In this document: positions 36,829 through 49,900 of the stretch, one piece after another
How positions within the stretch are numbered: the stretch's first letter is position 1
How the letters are laid out: each line of letters starts with the position of its first letter
DNA from: Gavia stellata
Lineage: Eukaryota; Chordata; Aves; Gaviiformes; Gaviidae
Direction of reading: 5' to 3'
Length of the DNA stretch: 64,000 bases
Assembly: GCF_030936135.1 (NCBI RefSeq)
Contig: NC_082595.1
Coordinates: 19,171,930-19,235,929 of the forward strand
Program-made: the position numbers and the translations under genes
Notes under the pieces: generated by a model
What the model was told of the DNA's origin: nothing
What the model saw: only the letters and a program-made list of their open reading frames with translations
Database searches by the model: none

Positions 36829-38586
36829 TCTCTTTTACAATGGAGAGTATGTTGATCAGGGCTCCAGAGCAGCACGTGAAATGCACATTACTGACTGGAA
36901 CATGGGATGCCCAAGCCTTATTTTTGTGGCATGTCAGCAGCAGTGGATTTCAGTGGATCTGCCACTCTGCAATCTGAATCAGGTCAGGCTAGAAAAGACG
37001 TTTTCCCTTCCCAAACCTATGCATAGCAGAATCAGTTCTGTATTGCTTTTTAATAGAAGCTGCAAATAAATTTCATCCAAACTGTACTAAAAATTAAATT
37101 GTTTGTAGTAGTGTTGCAAGGAGACTAACTGCTGAAAGCCATTACTGCAATCAGTCAGTGTTCTACTGCAAGATGGTAATCAAGGGAAAAAAAAAGCATT
37201 AGTTCAGTTAAATCCATTTTGAATGAACATTAATCCAACAAATAACAAGATAACTATACCTCTTTTTGGCAGGATGGTAGCCTATTGAACATGGGTTTAC
37301 CTTTATTTTAAGTTTCCATTGCATGGTGTCCTGTGCTTATGGAAAACATGTCTACTTTGTGTTAGCGGTCCTGGATTAGCCAGGAAGAGATAAATTGCCA
37401 TGCCTAAAATATTGTCCATATCCTTGTTATTTCAGTGATCTTATCTGATCCACTTCTTGTCAACATCATGCCTTTCCTTGACCAAATATCCAATGAAGTC
37501 ACACTGGAAATACCTGCTAGCCTCTCCCTCCGGGGTATGCTCTATTAACTTTCCCTGGATCCCCACAGGCAGTATATACTAACCCACTTTTTCTTATCTG
37601 TGTTTCAGACCTTGTCTCACAGTGTTTTTGCAGTTGTTGGACTCCAATATTACAGGCATTATGAATATACAACTTGGTTCACTTAGGTCTGCTTTATTTC
37701 TGTCATACTGCTCTTAAGATATGCTGAAAATGCGCCTGACTTCTCAATAAGTACAAAGTCCCCACATCTCACATTTAATAGAAAAATGAGCTGCTTTCTG
37801 CACAGTATACAGGTGATAAGTTTTTATTAAGCTGCAATAATTTTATCTGATGTGTGCCTCAATACAGCCTTCTTTTTTATCAATGTCGTAGATTACACCT
37901 TACAAAATACGTGTATTAGGCCTAAATCAACATTCAGTACATAACATACTCCACCTCTGCATGCGTAGCTGTGCAGGAGCCTTGACAAGGAAAAGAAAGT
38001 ATTGCATAAGGAATTAATACAGTTATGGAACAACTTGTCCTCCCTTAAATTAAATGTCTGCAGATGATCCAAGAGAAAGATCCTCTGAACAGACCACAGA
38101 GATCCCCACTCATACTCCAAGGCAACAGTCCTATCACACAGATACCTGTTTTCCGAGTGCCTAGAAAAGCAGCCTAGCTTTGAATGTAGTAGGGTGCACC
38201 CTTCAACAAGGAGTTTGTGTACTGAAACCTGTCTGATTCAGCGTTCAGTAGAAATCTGGTCCAGCCCACCTTGTTGCCAAAGATGGGGAACTACACGATT
38301 TGTAGTATATTCATTACTCGGAGAAATGGATACACTGCTATTTTGAAATAGCTACCTCCCACACATCTTTGCTTCTGGAAACATAAGCCATTCTGGTACT
38401 TCTCAGAAATGAATTTGGCATTCTGAATTAAGCCAATGGAAACCATAGTGGTCTGCTTACAATAAAGTCCAAATATGGGATTCATGTGCATGAGTCAACC
38501 AGTGTCTAATCAGGTAATGAAGCCGTGTGCCTTAATGAGAAAAATAGCTACTCCAAGTCAGGCTAGTAGTCCTATAATGAAAATAT

Positions 38587-38716
38587 TTAATTATACATTT
38601 CCTGTTAATTGGTAATGACTAATTGAATATTAACATAAGATGGTTTATATGATAGAAATGAAAATTTAGGTATCTCATTTTTTAAAATGCGTATCTTTTT
38701 GCCATAAATTAATTAG
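38587..38716. promoter_or_regulatory. Cluster of TAAT/ATTA homeodomain-type motifs (candidate enhancer)
   Basis: Within 130 bases are TTAATTAT (38587), TTAATTGG (38605), GGTAATG, CTAATTG (38619), ATTAAC and AAATTAATTAG (38706). These are core motifs recognised by many homeodomain factors. AT-rich DNA gives such motifs often by chance, and conservation cannot be judged from one sequence, so this is a weak regulatory candidate. Confidence 0.2.
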
Positions 38717-40340
38717 TGTTAACACTGAGGTAAACTTAGCCTGACTCTCAGGGACAGTACTAGCTATCTGATCACTGACTGCACAGCGCCTTGAACACGC
38801 GAGCACAAGCCAATACTCGTTACAAAACAGACCAACAGTACACATGCTTACATCGTCTCATGGGCAAGTACAAAGAGCAAGGAGAAAGCACAGATTTGAA
38901 AATCAGAACTTTTACATTCAGTCCTGCATGCATTTCTTCCTGATCATGTTGTCTTCCACAATACTGACACAAGCAATACAGGACACAAAATAAATCTTCC
39001 AGCACCTGGAATCTTGCAACATTAAACTTTAGAGATCTGATAGCAAAAGGAAATTGTCATGTATAGCTTTAGTACCTGGATTGCAGAAAAAAAACGCCTA
39101 GGAACAGGGTGAAGTGCTGCAACTAGACTCAAGAGTAAATTCTCAGTGTGAACTACTAAACAATCAAAAATGGCTACACAGAAGAGGATTCTTTCAGCCA
39201 GTGACTGACAGTGTCTTTCCTTAGAAGGATGGTTTGTGCAACAAGAATTACTTCTTGGTTTGCTTTTATGAAACGTTTTCCACACTCAACTTGCATTTTA
39301 GCATTACACCTAAACCAACAAATACCCAGTCTGAGAAAAAAAAGAAAAAAGAAAACAATGCTTTCCTTTTATCTGCAGCTGTCAAAACATCATAAAAAAA
39401 TTTTCTGTAACAATGAAGAAAAACAATAGAGATGAGACATCCCCAAAATTTCACAAAGAAATTGCTCAGCAGAGTAACTGCCATTGACACTATCCCATCT
39501 CAATTTTAATTCAGATTTAAGAAATAAGGATTTTTCTAATCTGTATCTGATGATGGGGATTCTTGCAGTTGTGGTGACTCTATCAAACCCCCATTTGAAA
39601 TGAGAGAATGAAGTAATTCAGCTGAGCAAGACTGAAACTGGAGGCTTGTCTGGAAACAACAAGCAGAGTAGTGTTCTTAAAAATTCTGTTATGTCTTGGA
39701 TAAAAACTCACATTTGTTCGTTACTGTCACTGTTGTCGTCTTCATTACTTATGTTCTCCCCTCAAAATTTTCCAAATAAATGGTGTTACAACTTTCAGAG
39801 CTGAATCCCACACTCTTACTCTCCTGCCATGGAGTAGTTTGTAGGCTGCATGCACATAGCTCCAACTAACAATCATGATGGCTCTTACATCACATTTTGG
39901 GGAGAGGGTGAGAAGCTCTAAGCCCAGAAGAGATGTGGGCTGAGAAAATGTAACAGGGAAGGAGGAAGGAATGAAGAGATGGGAGAGTAGTAAGAGAATG
40001 AGAAGCCCTCCTCTGCTGCTGCTGCTTGCTTCAAGAATGAGATGAATCTGTTTCATCTCTGGTTTGATGACAGCTTTTAAGGCACTCAGTCAGGTGTTTT
40101 TTTCTTTTCATAAGGAACCCATCACACTGACAGACTGACATTTATGGTCTCAGCTGCCTGTGCAAACATCAGTAAGAGCAATAATTAATGAACCCTCAAA
40201 CATCACTGAAACTATTTTAAACGGAGCTTGAGTTGTTCAAGCCTCTGTCCATGAAGAAACTTGCACAGTCACAGACAATAACTACATAACAGGGATTAAC
40301 TAAAGTTTGAGCAATATCTTCTTGCCAGTTTCTAGTTTTC

Positions 40341-40353
40341 TTTTTTTTTTTTT
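40341..40353. repeat. T13 homopolymer
   Basis: Thirteen consecutive T, preceded by TTTTC. Simple sequence in an intron. Confidence 0.85.
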
Positions 40354-41290
40354 CCTTCATTATTCCATTTTTAGATGAGGGATTACTTAATTCCCTGGCA
40401 TGTTGACTATGCAGTAGAAATTTCATCTAGAGGAAACTGCCTCTTTACAAATCTTTCCTACAACATTTACCAAAATCATCATTTAAAATCATCTCCTCTA
40501 ATTCAAATGAACCTAAAATTAACAGAGTTGCTCCAAAACCCATTTGCTGGTTGACTGTTAATGAAGAGACAGAAATTCAACGTTAACATCTTATAAGCCA
40601 AGTTTGACAACTGTGACCACCTCAGTTGCTCCCTGTTGCTGTATAATGCTGTGGAAACAGTTATTTTGAAACTCTGATATTTACATTGAGATGAATTGAT
40701 TACATTGATCTCATCCCCTCACGCAATCAAGACTGCATCTCAAAGCTGTGTCAGAAACTTTAGTGAGCACCTCATGCTCATAAGACATTCACCTCTTTTG
40801 TGAATTCACCTCAATTTTTCTTAAAACACTACAGACAGATGTCTCAAAATTTTTTACATAAACCCTTTGGTAACATTTAACCACACAATCTGTTTTCTAG
40901 TACCACTGTAGTGCCCTAAGCATCACCATTTCACTGATTTATTCCCCCCCACCCCTCCCCAGAGTTTAAAAGCAATTGCACTAAAACTCATTGTCCCTAA
41001 ACAATGTAGAGTGGAGAGACTGTACAGGAGCAGTCCCTATGGAACTCAAGTCCTGTCAGCCCCTTCTTTGCCTCAGGAGGCTCCCCATGAAATCACTCTG
41101 GAGACTATAAATAACACCCAGAAGTTGCATTACAGAAGTTATTATTTCTACATCAATTACCAAAACCATTCAACAGTAGTTGTTTCCAGCCCTAATGAGT
41201 AAGAACAACCAGCCAAACAACAACAACAAAAAACCCAACAACTTCTAGCCTAGCTGTTTGAGATACGTAATGGAAAAGAGTTGCTGCAAG

Positions 41291-41310
41291 ATGTTTCATA
41301 TGTGAAACAT
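41291..41310. repeat. Short near-palindrome ATGTTTCA-tatg-TGAAACAT
   Basis: Eight-base perfect inverted arms around TATG. It is short enough to occur by chance in this much sequence. Confidence 0.7.
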
Positions 41311-41437
41311 TACTGATGTGCTTCAAACTCTGCTAGCAAAAGTCTCCACCCCCCTTAATAGAGTTTAAGAAAAAGGCTTCCATTACAAACAGTGACTTAA
41401 AATGTTTGGGTTTTTTTAATGAACACTGAAAAACAGC

Positions 41438-41451
41438 AAAAAAAAAAAAAA
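41438..41451. repeat. A14 homopolymer
   Basis: Fourteen consecutive A in an intron. No retroposed body is recognised upstream. Confidence 0.85.
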
Positions 41452-42130
41452 GAAATTTAGCGTGTATATTGCTTTGAGTGTAAGCCTTATTTTTGAGCTC
41501 AACAATAGCATGGCTTAATTTCCCCAAAATGAGAGCTGGCACACAGGATGCATGTGTTGCAAGGAAAGAAGAGGGGAATCAAACTCGTGCAGCACCAAGC
41601 ACTTTGCTAGCATAGTGAGAACAGGCATTTGTAAAACAAACACAAAGATGAACACTCCAGAGCATCACAAAACTTGTGTACGTGGCTAACTGACAGCATG
41701 TCTTACAGCACACAAGTACAGTGCTATGCTTAAGCAAATATGCTGCATAACAGCATAGGGCTGTGGCTGAGCTAACGCAACTAACACAGCCTAGCGGCTC
41801 CAGCTGGCTTCAATCCGGACAACCTGAAACACAGGCAAGGCAAGGCGGGTCCCCCGGACACAAGTCACCCCCCAGAAAGCAGCCTGGCCTGATGCAGAGG
41901 GGAGGTCAGCTACAGCTACAGGTTACTTCAATACGGACACTGATTTGCATCGTGTCACATGCATACCCCTCTCCAGGTACTCAGCTGCCAGTTTTCACAA
42001 AACCTGCATGTGGATTAGTGTGTTCAAGACCTTAATACCTTTGTGAAATTTGATTGAAATAATCCAAGAGATTCAGAAGTTATTGCAGGACAAACTCTGG
42101 GGGCCTTATTTCCTTAGGAAATCAGGCAAC

Positions 42131-42157
42131 TGCCCCATGCCCCACCCCCCACCCCAG
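42131..42157. repeat. C-rich simple tract
   Basis: CCCCATGCCCCACCCCCCACCCC on the plus strand, which is G-rich in the ZFAND3 transcript orientation. It has four C-runs of at least four, so the complementary strand could form a G-quadruplex. Read directly. Confidence 0.7.
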
Positions 42158-42369
42158 TGGTTTACGTGCATCAACATAACTTGTGTTTCTTATTGCCAAA
42201 CTTCAAAACTTAACACACTCTAGTCAAAATTATATATGTGTGTGAAGGAGTATTAATGCATATATTACTGCTGGCATACGACTTCAGGAAAACAAAAAAA
42301 TGTGGGAACATAACCATATAATTTTAGTAACATTCCAGTTATGTATACGAAAACACTTTTTTACTGTAG

Positions 42370-42525
42370 GGGAGACCCAACACTGGCACAGGGTCTCAGA
42401 GGTGCTCAAAACCTGACCAGACACAGCCCCCAGCCTGCTCTAGGTGACCCTGTTCTGAGCAAGGTTGGACCAGATGGTCTCCAGGGGCCCCTTCCACCCT
42501 CAGCCATTCTGCAATTCTGAGATTC
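42370..42525 (+). mobile_element. CR1 LINE fragment, 3' end, plus orientation
   Basis: The segment matches the 3' terminal region of chicken-repeat-1 (CR1) non-LTR retrotransposons. It has GGTGCTCAAAACCTGACCAG, then CCTGCTCTAGGTGACCCTG, then GGTTGGACCAGATGGTCTCC, CCCCTTCCACCCTCAGCCATTC and a decayed ATTCTGCAATTCTGAGATTC tail. CR1 elements end in short 8-bp repeats of the ATTCTATG type rather than poly(A), and this tail fits a mutated version. The copy is severely 5'-truncated, as most CR1 copies are, and lies antisense to ZFAND3. No coding capacity remains. Confidence 0.9.
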
Positions 42526-45500
42526 ATGGATGGGAAAATTAAAAGAAAGAAGTAATTATATACTAATTCCTTCCTACCTTTCACATCTTTTGTTTTCCTC
42601 AGAACCTCTATTGTTGGTACTATCATCCATCAAAAAGGAAGTATACTGTACTGCAGTGTAACTTAATGAGGCTACTAACAACCATTTTTAATGAAAGGGA
42701 AGAGACTAATCTAGTGCCAGTAACCCAGATGAATGAAATGCACGCTGAAAATTGTATGACAAATAGTGAGCTACATAGGCTACTGCATGCATTTTAGCCA
42801 AGTTATAAGTAGAAAAAGTGAGAAAGTGTCTATTATCCTTTCTCGCCAATAACTTTCATAATTTCTAAATTAAGTGAAAAGCTAATTAGTTTTCACCTCA
42901 TATTTAGGCTTCTGTACTACATCTGTTTTAAAGTTAAATTCTTGCATTACTTGCCCACACACTCTGCTGTCAGCATGTCTTTAGTTAATGGAAATGTTCA
43001 TTACTTATATACCCAATTGATTCAAACAAGTACATATTTAAATGTATACAGGCACCTGTACTGTACAGTTCCTTTGATGAATTAACTTAGGGCATTTCAA
43101 TTAGTTGAAACATTTCCTAAGGTAATGGCCACCCCCATCGCTGCTGACTGAAAGAAGGACCATGTTTATTTAGAAGACGAGGTGAATGGGGATCCTTTCC
43201 TGAATTACACCACTGGGCCAAGTCTGTAAACCTCAGGAGGCCACAGCTTGGGGAGAGAGAGCAGGTTGGACAGTCCTGCTGAGCACTCGGCCTGGTGCTT
43301 GCTGGCCATCTCTTGCTACAAGGGTAAACAGCTGAAGAATGTGTTTAAAAACAGCTGCTGCCAGCAAAATCCTACACAGATAGTGACTGCTAGTGTGTGC
43401 AGGCACGAGACTGAATTCCCGTTGTCTTGATTACTGGGGACAATTTATGCAGTGTAGAAGCTTGATACTATTCTAAGGATGTTAAGGGAAGCTGGTTTGG
43501 GTTGTTGAGTTTTTTAATAGCTGACAAACAGCATCTTGAGCCCTTCATATAGTCATACTATTACAAAGAACGAACCTTGAGAAGGCCAGAAGAGGAAAAA
43601 AGGCCACAACGCTAAACTCACTAGTTTTAAAAAAAATATTTTACAGGTGTCAATTAGAATTTATTTTCTCATTATTAAATTTCGTATTTTAGCAGCATAG
43701 TTAGGGTTGGGGGAGGGACAAAGGCAGATTCTGGTGACAGTTAAAGTTGGAGAACAAATGATCACAAGTGGCCTGAATAATCAGAACAGGATTATTAAGT
43801 GAAGGAATAATGCACAAATACAGATAGCCAAATGGAAGGAAGAAAAAAGCTGTAACACGGGAATATACATGATGAAAAAGTTATGAAGGCAAATCATGAA
43901 CATCCTGGCCATTCCACAGCACCTGAAGACTACTTACTAGTATTCAAATATGTATATTTACATATATGAATATGTATGCATGAACACATACAAATAAGCT
44001 TACACTGGTTCTGATAAAATGGGAAATTCAAAAGCATTCAGCAGTATCATAGTTTTGGTTTTGCTGACTTTAATGAGAGCCCTCTTATGGTTTGTGAAAT
44101 TCTCTAATATTGTATTAACAAGAATAGCTAATGCCATAAATACTGCATATTCGTTCGTCAGCTCAAGGGTGTATAAATAAGCGGTGCTGCTCTCCTTCAA
44201 AATCTTAGTAGTATACTCCAGCTATGTCCTCATCAATCAGCTGGTATACAGTATTCAGGAAGGTAATTCTTCAAACTAATAGTTTCAATATAGGACTGGT
44301 TTTAGGCTACTTGCTCTGTTATTTTTCATTCATTCACTGAGTTTTTCTTAGTACACCCTCCTCCCCACTGGTGTAATGAGGGTTTTCCAAGGCTAAGACA
44401 CAGATTCAGAAGAGAAATTGTAAAGAACTCTCACCTGCTAGCAGTGAGAAAATACATATTTTCAATATTTATCTTTCAAAAAACTTATTTGTCATTAACT
44501 GCAGAACCTCAGCGATGCCATTAGCAACAGAAATCTTGCAATGAGAAGACTATAATTCCAAGGACTGTAACTGATTAATGTTAAGGGAAAAACCGAAGAG
44601 ATCTTGTATTTTGATAAAAATTTTACTGAATGCACAGCTAATCTATCTTCATTTGGTTTTGATTCAGTTATTTTAGATAAAGCTTAAAAATCAGTTTATA
44701 TTTTGTGTTACTTTTTCTAGCAATTTTTGTGGGGAAAAAACAACCAGCCCTGGCAGAGAAGACAATTTGTGTGCACCTGATTGCTGTCCACAATACAGAA
44801 GTCAGGCTGGTTTGCTGGGCAGTTCTTACTGTTTTGAAAGGAGATATTTGGGAAGCATCTACACTAACCTGAACCAAAGACCAGATCTACACAAAGGGAG
44901 AGGTAGAACAGATCAATGAAACCCAGAGGATGCAACAGTACATGCACTGTCTTGTATTTTACATCCAGCTCTTCAAGCCTCTTCTGCTCCAAGATGTTGG
45001 TCTCATTAGTTATTTCCTGAAGTTTATGTTATGGAAAATAATTTGAAACAGGAATAGCAAAAAGAGGTAACTTGTTTGCATGACAATTCAATGAACATAC
45101 AAATATTTATAAACCCTGCACTTTGTAGGAAGATACACTTTCCCCTGTGTATGCTCAACAGACTTAAGGATACTTCCAAGAGACTCCAAAATTACTTCCA
45201 TATATTTTTAAGGTCCTTAGGAAAATTAGTATCTAAATGGAAAATAGTGAAAACTTGTACTTAAAAGCTGTCTGATGCTCACTAAAATCATTAGTCAAAA
45301 TAGAGGCCTTCACCAAGAGTCAGACAAAACTGCCTCACATTGAAAAGTACAGTAATAACAGGATCATGGATTAGCTCCCTTCATGTTACATGTGTTTTAA
45401 TTTAAGATAGTAAAAAAAAATATTAGAAAGCAAATACAAGTGGCTATGTGTTTTTAATTACATTTCAGGCCAGTTATTTAAAGTTGAATTTGTAAAAAAA

Positions 45501-45581
45501 CCCTCCAGTGCAATAAAATAACAAATTTAAAACAATCAAAAGCTGTGTCTCATTTGCTAAAGCATACTAGTAAGAAAGCTG

Positions 45582-45601
45582 TCCGATCTGTACAGATCGG
45601 A
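45582..45601. repeat. Perfect 20-bp palindrome TCCGATCTGT/ACAGATCGGA
   Basis: The 20 bases read the same on both strands, with no spacer. It contains two GATC tetramers and two CpG dinucleotides in CpG-poor intron DNA. A spacerless perfect palindrome this long is not expected by chance in 64 kb. Confidence 0.95.
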
Positions 45602-46684
45602 TCAAGGTGCTGACTGCAACACACTGAGGTAAAATCAGTTCAATTCTTCAGGCTGACAGGAGCAGAGTTCCTCACAGATTTTGAAGCTAATGATCTCAAC
45701 TATTCTTTGCAACATTCTCTGTATTGTCTTGCTATTGGGCAAGCACAATTGAAATTAAAGCAAAGCCTAAGCTCCCCCAATACTGTTCCAACATACATAT
45801 TTTTATTAAGTTTTAGGAAGGGATTGTAGGTGGGAAATGTAAGACATAACCCTGTTTTCTTTGCCCTTGAATGGAGATGCAGTTTATTTAAAGTTATGAG
45901 CTGCAATTTTGTTATTTGGGAATGGCTTTCTAGCAGTCTGTGGGTGGATGCTGGTAATGAAACAAGAAATTCAGAGCTCTTGGGAGCATAATGCCAAGTA
46001 CACTTAATAGATGTATGTTCTCTGACAATAATTATCTACCTAATGTCAAAGGTCAGTTAACTGAGGTCCTGATAGTTCTGAAAACTAAACACGGCATGAA
46101 ACCACTAAAAAAATATTCAAGGTAAAGTCGTTTCATTTTAATCAAAATATATTAAAAAAATATTTACTCTTCGGTTTCAATGAATTCGAGGACAAATCCT
46201 TTGTCATAATTACCTAAGACTTTAACACAAAGATGTGGTCATATCTGAATTTTAAAAGATAATGATCTTAAAAACATAGAATTTCGTATTTGGCAAGAAT
46301 TTCACCAACCAGACTGAAAACCACCTATCAGACCATAAAACAAAAGTGGTGAGAAAGCGCTAAGGGCAGCAAGCAAACATTTTTTTCAGGACAGGAGAGT
46401 ATCTTATTCACAAAAGCGCACTTCGCTTATCCTGCTCATGGCCACTGAGAACCCTGCTGCAAGGACCGTTCTCCCAGCTCTTTGCTTTGCATTGACCATC
46501 CTGACTCTCCCACCTTTCCAAGAGTGTCTCTGCTGCCTCTCCTCTGCAATGCTTGAGGCACTAAACACTCGCTTGTACTTCTAGAGCCTACCTGCCTCAG
46601 CTCTCATTAAGTGCTATGAATGCTACTGAGGTTAGACTAAATAGCTTTAATCACTCAGATCATATTCGTTTTCTGTTAGTGTCA

Positions 46685-46925
46685 TTGAAAAAACTAGGTT
46701 GGAAGGGGATTTCTGGGTGTCACCTAGTCCAGCCTTGATGCAGAGTAAACATCAAAGCGGGATCAGGTTGCTCGGGGCCTGGTCCAGTCCATGTTCAAAA
46801 ATTTTCAAGGACTAAGATTTCACAGCCTCTGTGGATACCTATTTCAGTGCCAACTAGAAGGGAAAAACCTCTTCCCTTGATCTGCCAGCTATACTCTTCC
46901 TAACACAGCTAATCCAGAGACAGCA
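46685..46925 (-). mobile_element. CR1 LINE fragment, minus orientation, diverged
   Basis: Read on the plus strand this is the reverse complement of CR1. GGTTGGAAGGGGATTTCTGG and CACCTAGTCCAGCC come first, then ATCAGGTTGCTCGGGGCCTGGTCCAGTCC, then CACAGCCTCTGTGG, TATTTCAGTGCC and AAAAACCTCTTCCC. These are in the order expected of CR1 read from its 3' end. The following CCTTGATCTGCCAGCTATAC... resembles a more upstream CR1 stretch, so the copy may carry an internal deletion. The end is approximate. It is older than the copy at 42.4 kb by the number of mismatches and lies in the sense orientation of ZFAND3. Confidence 0.88.
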
Positions 46926-49900
46926 TTTACTATTTTCCTATTATCTGGTACTACCTTTAATTTGACATTTGAAATAATTTTCCTACTGGCTTAAAATTCA
47001 ATGTGAACTCCCCTCAAGAGATTATCCTGTCCTCTTGAGTTAAGCACATTTTCCTCAAAGTTGTTCTACTTCCAGTGTGGTCTTTTTCATAATGGGATTC
47101 AGGATATGGAAATGAAAACAGATGAAAAATTTTAATCAAGAGCAGCAAAAAGAGGTAAAGACAAGTGAAAGCTGAGGAATGGACTTACAAGTAATCAAAA
47201 AAAGTCTTGAAACGTTATTTGGTGAAGTAAGAACAAAAAAGGAAGGTTCAAGGGCATGTCCAAACAGCACAAAGGATAAAAGAAGATCAATTTGGGTGAT
47301 TTAAGAGGATAAATAAAGGTAGTAGGAGTAACAGTTTTAAGTACCTGGAGGACATTCTCTATTAGGATGCTGGATTTGAAAACTTAGACTCTGATTGAAC
47401 TGACAACATGGTACTGATCTCAGATAGTTGGGAGTATTACGAGGTACTCAGAGTTGTGTGTCTCAGCACCTACTGGGAGGTTATACAGGCCAGGAGACCC
47501 TTATTTCCCATCCACATATATATTTTTATTATTATTTTTAATTCTATTGTACTGGGGTTTTTTCCTCCTCACAAGGGAGTAAAAGCTTGTTTCCCATAAC
47601 CTATGCACCCTTGTATAACCAAAATCCACTTAAATTGGTACACATTTCTGCCACTCACACTAGCATACACTGAATCTCACTTTCTGCATGAGGTAGCTAA
47701 CTACAAAGATCCACTGATATACCACGCAATGGGAAAGGAGCAATCCTCTGTTTCTGAATCTTCCTGTTGTCTTTAGAAAGGATGCATTAGTAACATGGAG
47801 ATCACATGTGACTGCCTTACATGCTCTTAAGAGAATTAATCTGAGTTAGTACAATTTTTGGGAATACAATGTTATAAAATAAGAAACATTAACAGGCATA
47901 TAAATTACCATATTCATCTACTTATCCTATTCCCTAACAGTAATTTTATTTCTTAAGGCCAGGAATCCTTTCATGAATGGCTTCAACAGATTGATTAGAA
48001 AAAGGAGTTATTCCTAAGTAGGAACTACTAGCATGTTTTATAAACATCTTCAAAACACTGTCTGTAGGTATTTCTAATTCATCTATACAGCATGTGAAAT
48101 AGGGCTTCCACACAGTCACATTACATTTTTTGTCCCTTTGGCCACTTCAGCTATCTAGCTTCCTCACTTTATGAACGATGCAAAGGAAAGGAATAGCTGG
48201 GAACCAGTAAGTATGAAAGTTCATTTCAAAGAAATACCGACTATGAAAAGGATGAGTTTCCATCCATGTCAGTTTAGTGTACTTCCAACACAGGCAGATA
48301 TAAGTATTCCTGTCCTAATATCATAAGATGATAGAAAAATAATCTATTTATTTTATCCCTGCTGTACTGAATAGACAAGGATAGGAGTCACTATTTTCAC
48401 ATGCTGTCATGCTGCTGCACACCTTTTCATTGCTGAATGTTGTATTTTTTCCACTACTCAAAAGAAAATTCTCTTCAGAAGTAAACAGCATGAGTGATTA
48501 ATGTATGAACTATGAAGATGCTTGCAAAACTTCTCTTTAGATTAAAGCAAGCACAGGCTAAATTTCAAGGCATTTTTTTCCACTATGGATTAGTAAAGAG
48601 ATCATTTAGATGTCTAGCACAGAAATGTGCTAGACTGTCTGTGATAGATAAAAGATCAAGAAAGACTTTTTTGTGAATATTACCAATTACTGTGTGCTAA
48701 CAAGCTCTTAAAAACCTTCCCAGGAACAGCTGAAGTTTTTATAATTCAGAGGCAAGGATCATCACAGCTATAGCTGACTTTTAACAAACTTTTTGATATA
48801 TTGACCCCAAGCCCATCTCTTTGGATTCTCTAACCACACTGGTTATAACACATTTAGTCTGAAACGCATGGGATGCATTTAGTATGAAAGATAGTTCAGG
48901 TGACCATATCCACTATTTTTAATGAATGAGGGTGATTTTGTAAAGTTGAACGAGGTGAGGGTGAATATAAATCCTACATTTGCAGCAAGTCCTTGAATTT
49001 TTTTTACAGATATGACTATTATGATCATTACCATTAGGAAGATTTTAATCTACAATAATCATAACACTTTGGGAATGCTCTTAGATAACCAGTACTGTCA
49101 ACTAATGCAAAGTATACGTGCAAAAAAGCAAGCTTAAGTATAAGCACTCCGGCTCCTTTGAGCAGGAGAGGAAACCAATCTGTCCATCCAGATAGATATG
49201 GAAGCACAGAACAGATAATACAAGACATCACAGAAACAGGCAATAAGATGAGATAGTAAAAACCCATCAACATACATCATCTGATCATGGTACGGCATCA
49301 TCTCCCAGCCTCTATTAGCCCTTGCTGCATCAGTGCAAGTCCCAGACACTTTATCCTGTTTATAATTGCTGATGAGCAGTAATAAGGCCTCCATGCCTCA
49401 GCTCCTGTCCGTTCCACTTCAGCGCCCACCTATTAGGTTATAACTTTTATTTACAGCCTTGCTTGATGCGCTGTTCTATTAGTACAGCTGGAAACTGAGC
49501 AGGGGGGAAAAAAAAAGAGCATCCCTAATGGGCACTATTATTGCCAGGGCTGGGTGATTTATTATGCTGCTCCAAGGCTGTTCTATCATCACTTTCCTGT
49601 CAGTGAGAGAGCTCCAAGAAGGTTGGATTTCTAACACAATGCCCTCCAGAACTCAAACACTAAAGAACACCTTAGAAGTCCCTTGGAACACCAATGAAAA
49701 ACGTACCACAAAGTTGTTTTAATGTTATAAACCCCCTTCAATAATATTTTATATATTGTTTGATCAGGAGCTTAACAATTCTGAGCAATTTAAAAACAAA
49801 AAAATTAATTAGTGGTGTACCAGGTCTTTTTGTCCTTACTCAACACACAAAGATTGATAAAAAATTATCATACAAAAGTAATGGTTTCTTGGTTTCAGCT

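Noticed and set aside
39705..39760. Minus-strand sequence reading SNEDDNSDSNEQM before a GTGAGT donor, considered as another ZFAND3 exon
   Set aside because: No polypyrimidine tract or good acceptor upstream, the residues do not match the ZFAND3 linker, and its position between two exons that already join in frame leaves no place for it. At most a cryptic exon.
41291..41310. ATGTTTCA/TGAAACAT inverted repeat as a functional site
   Set aside because: Eight-base arms with a short spacer are expected by chance in 64 kb.
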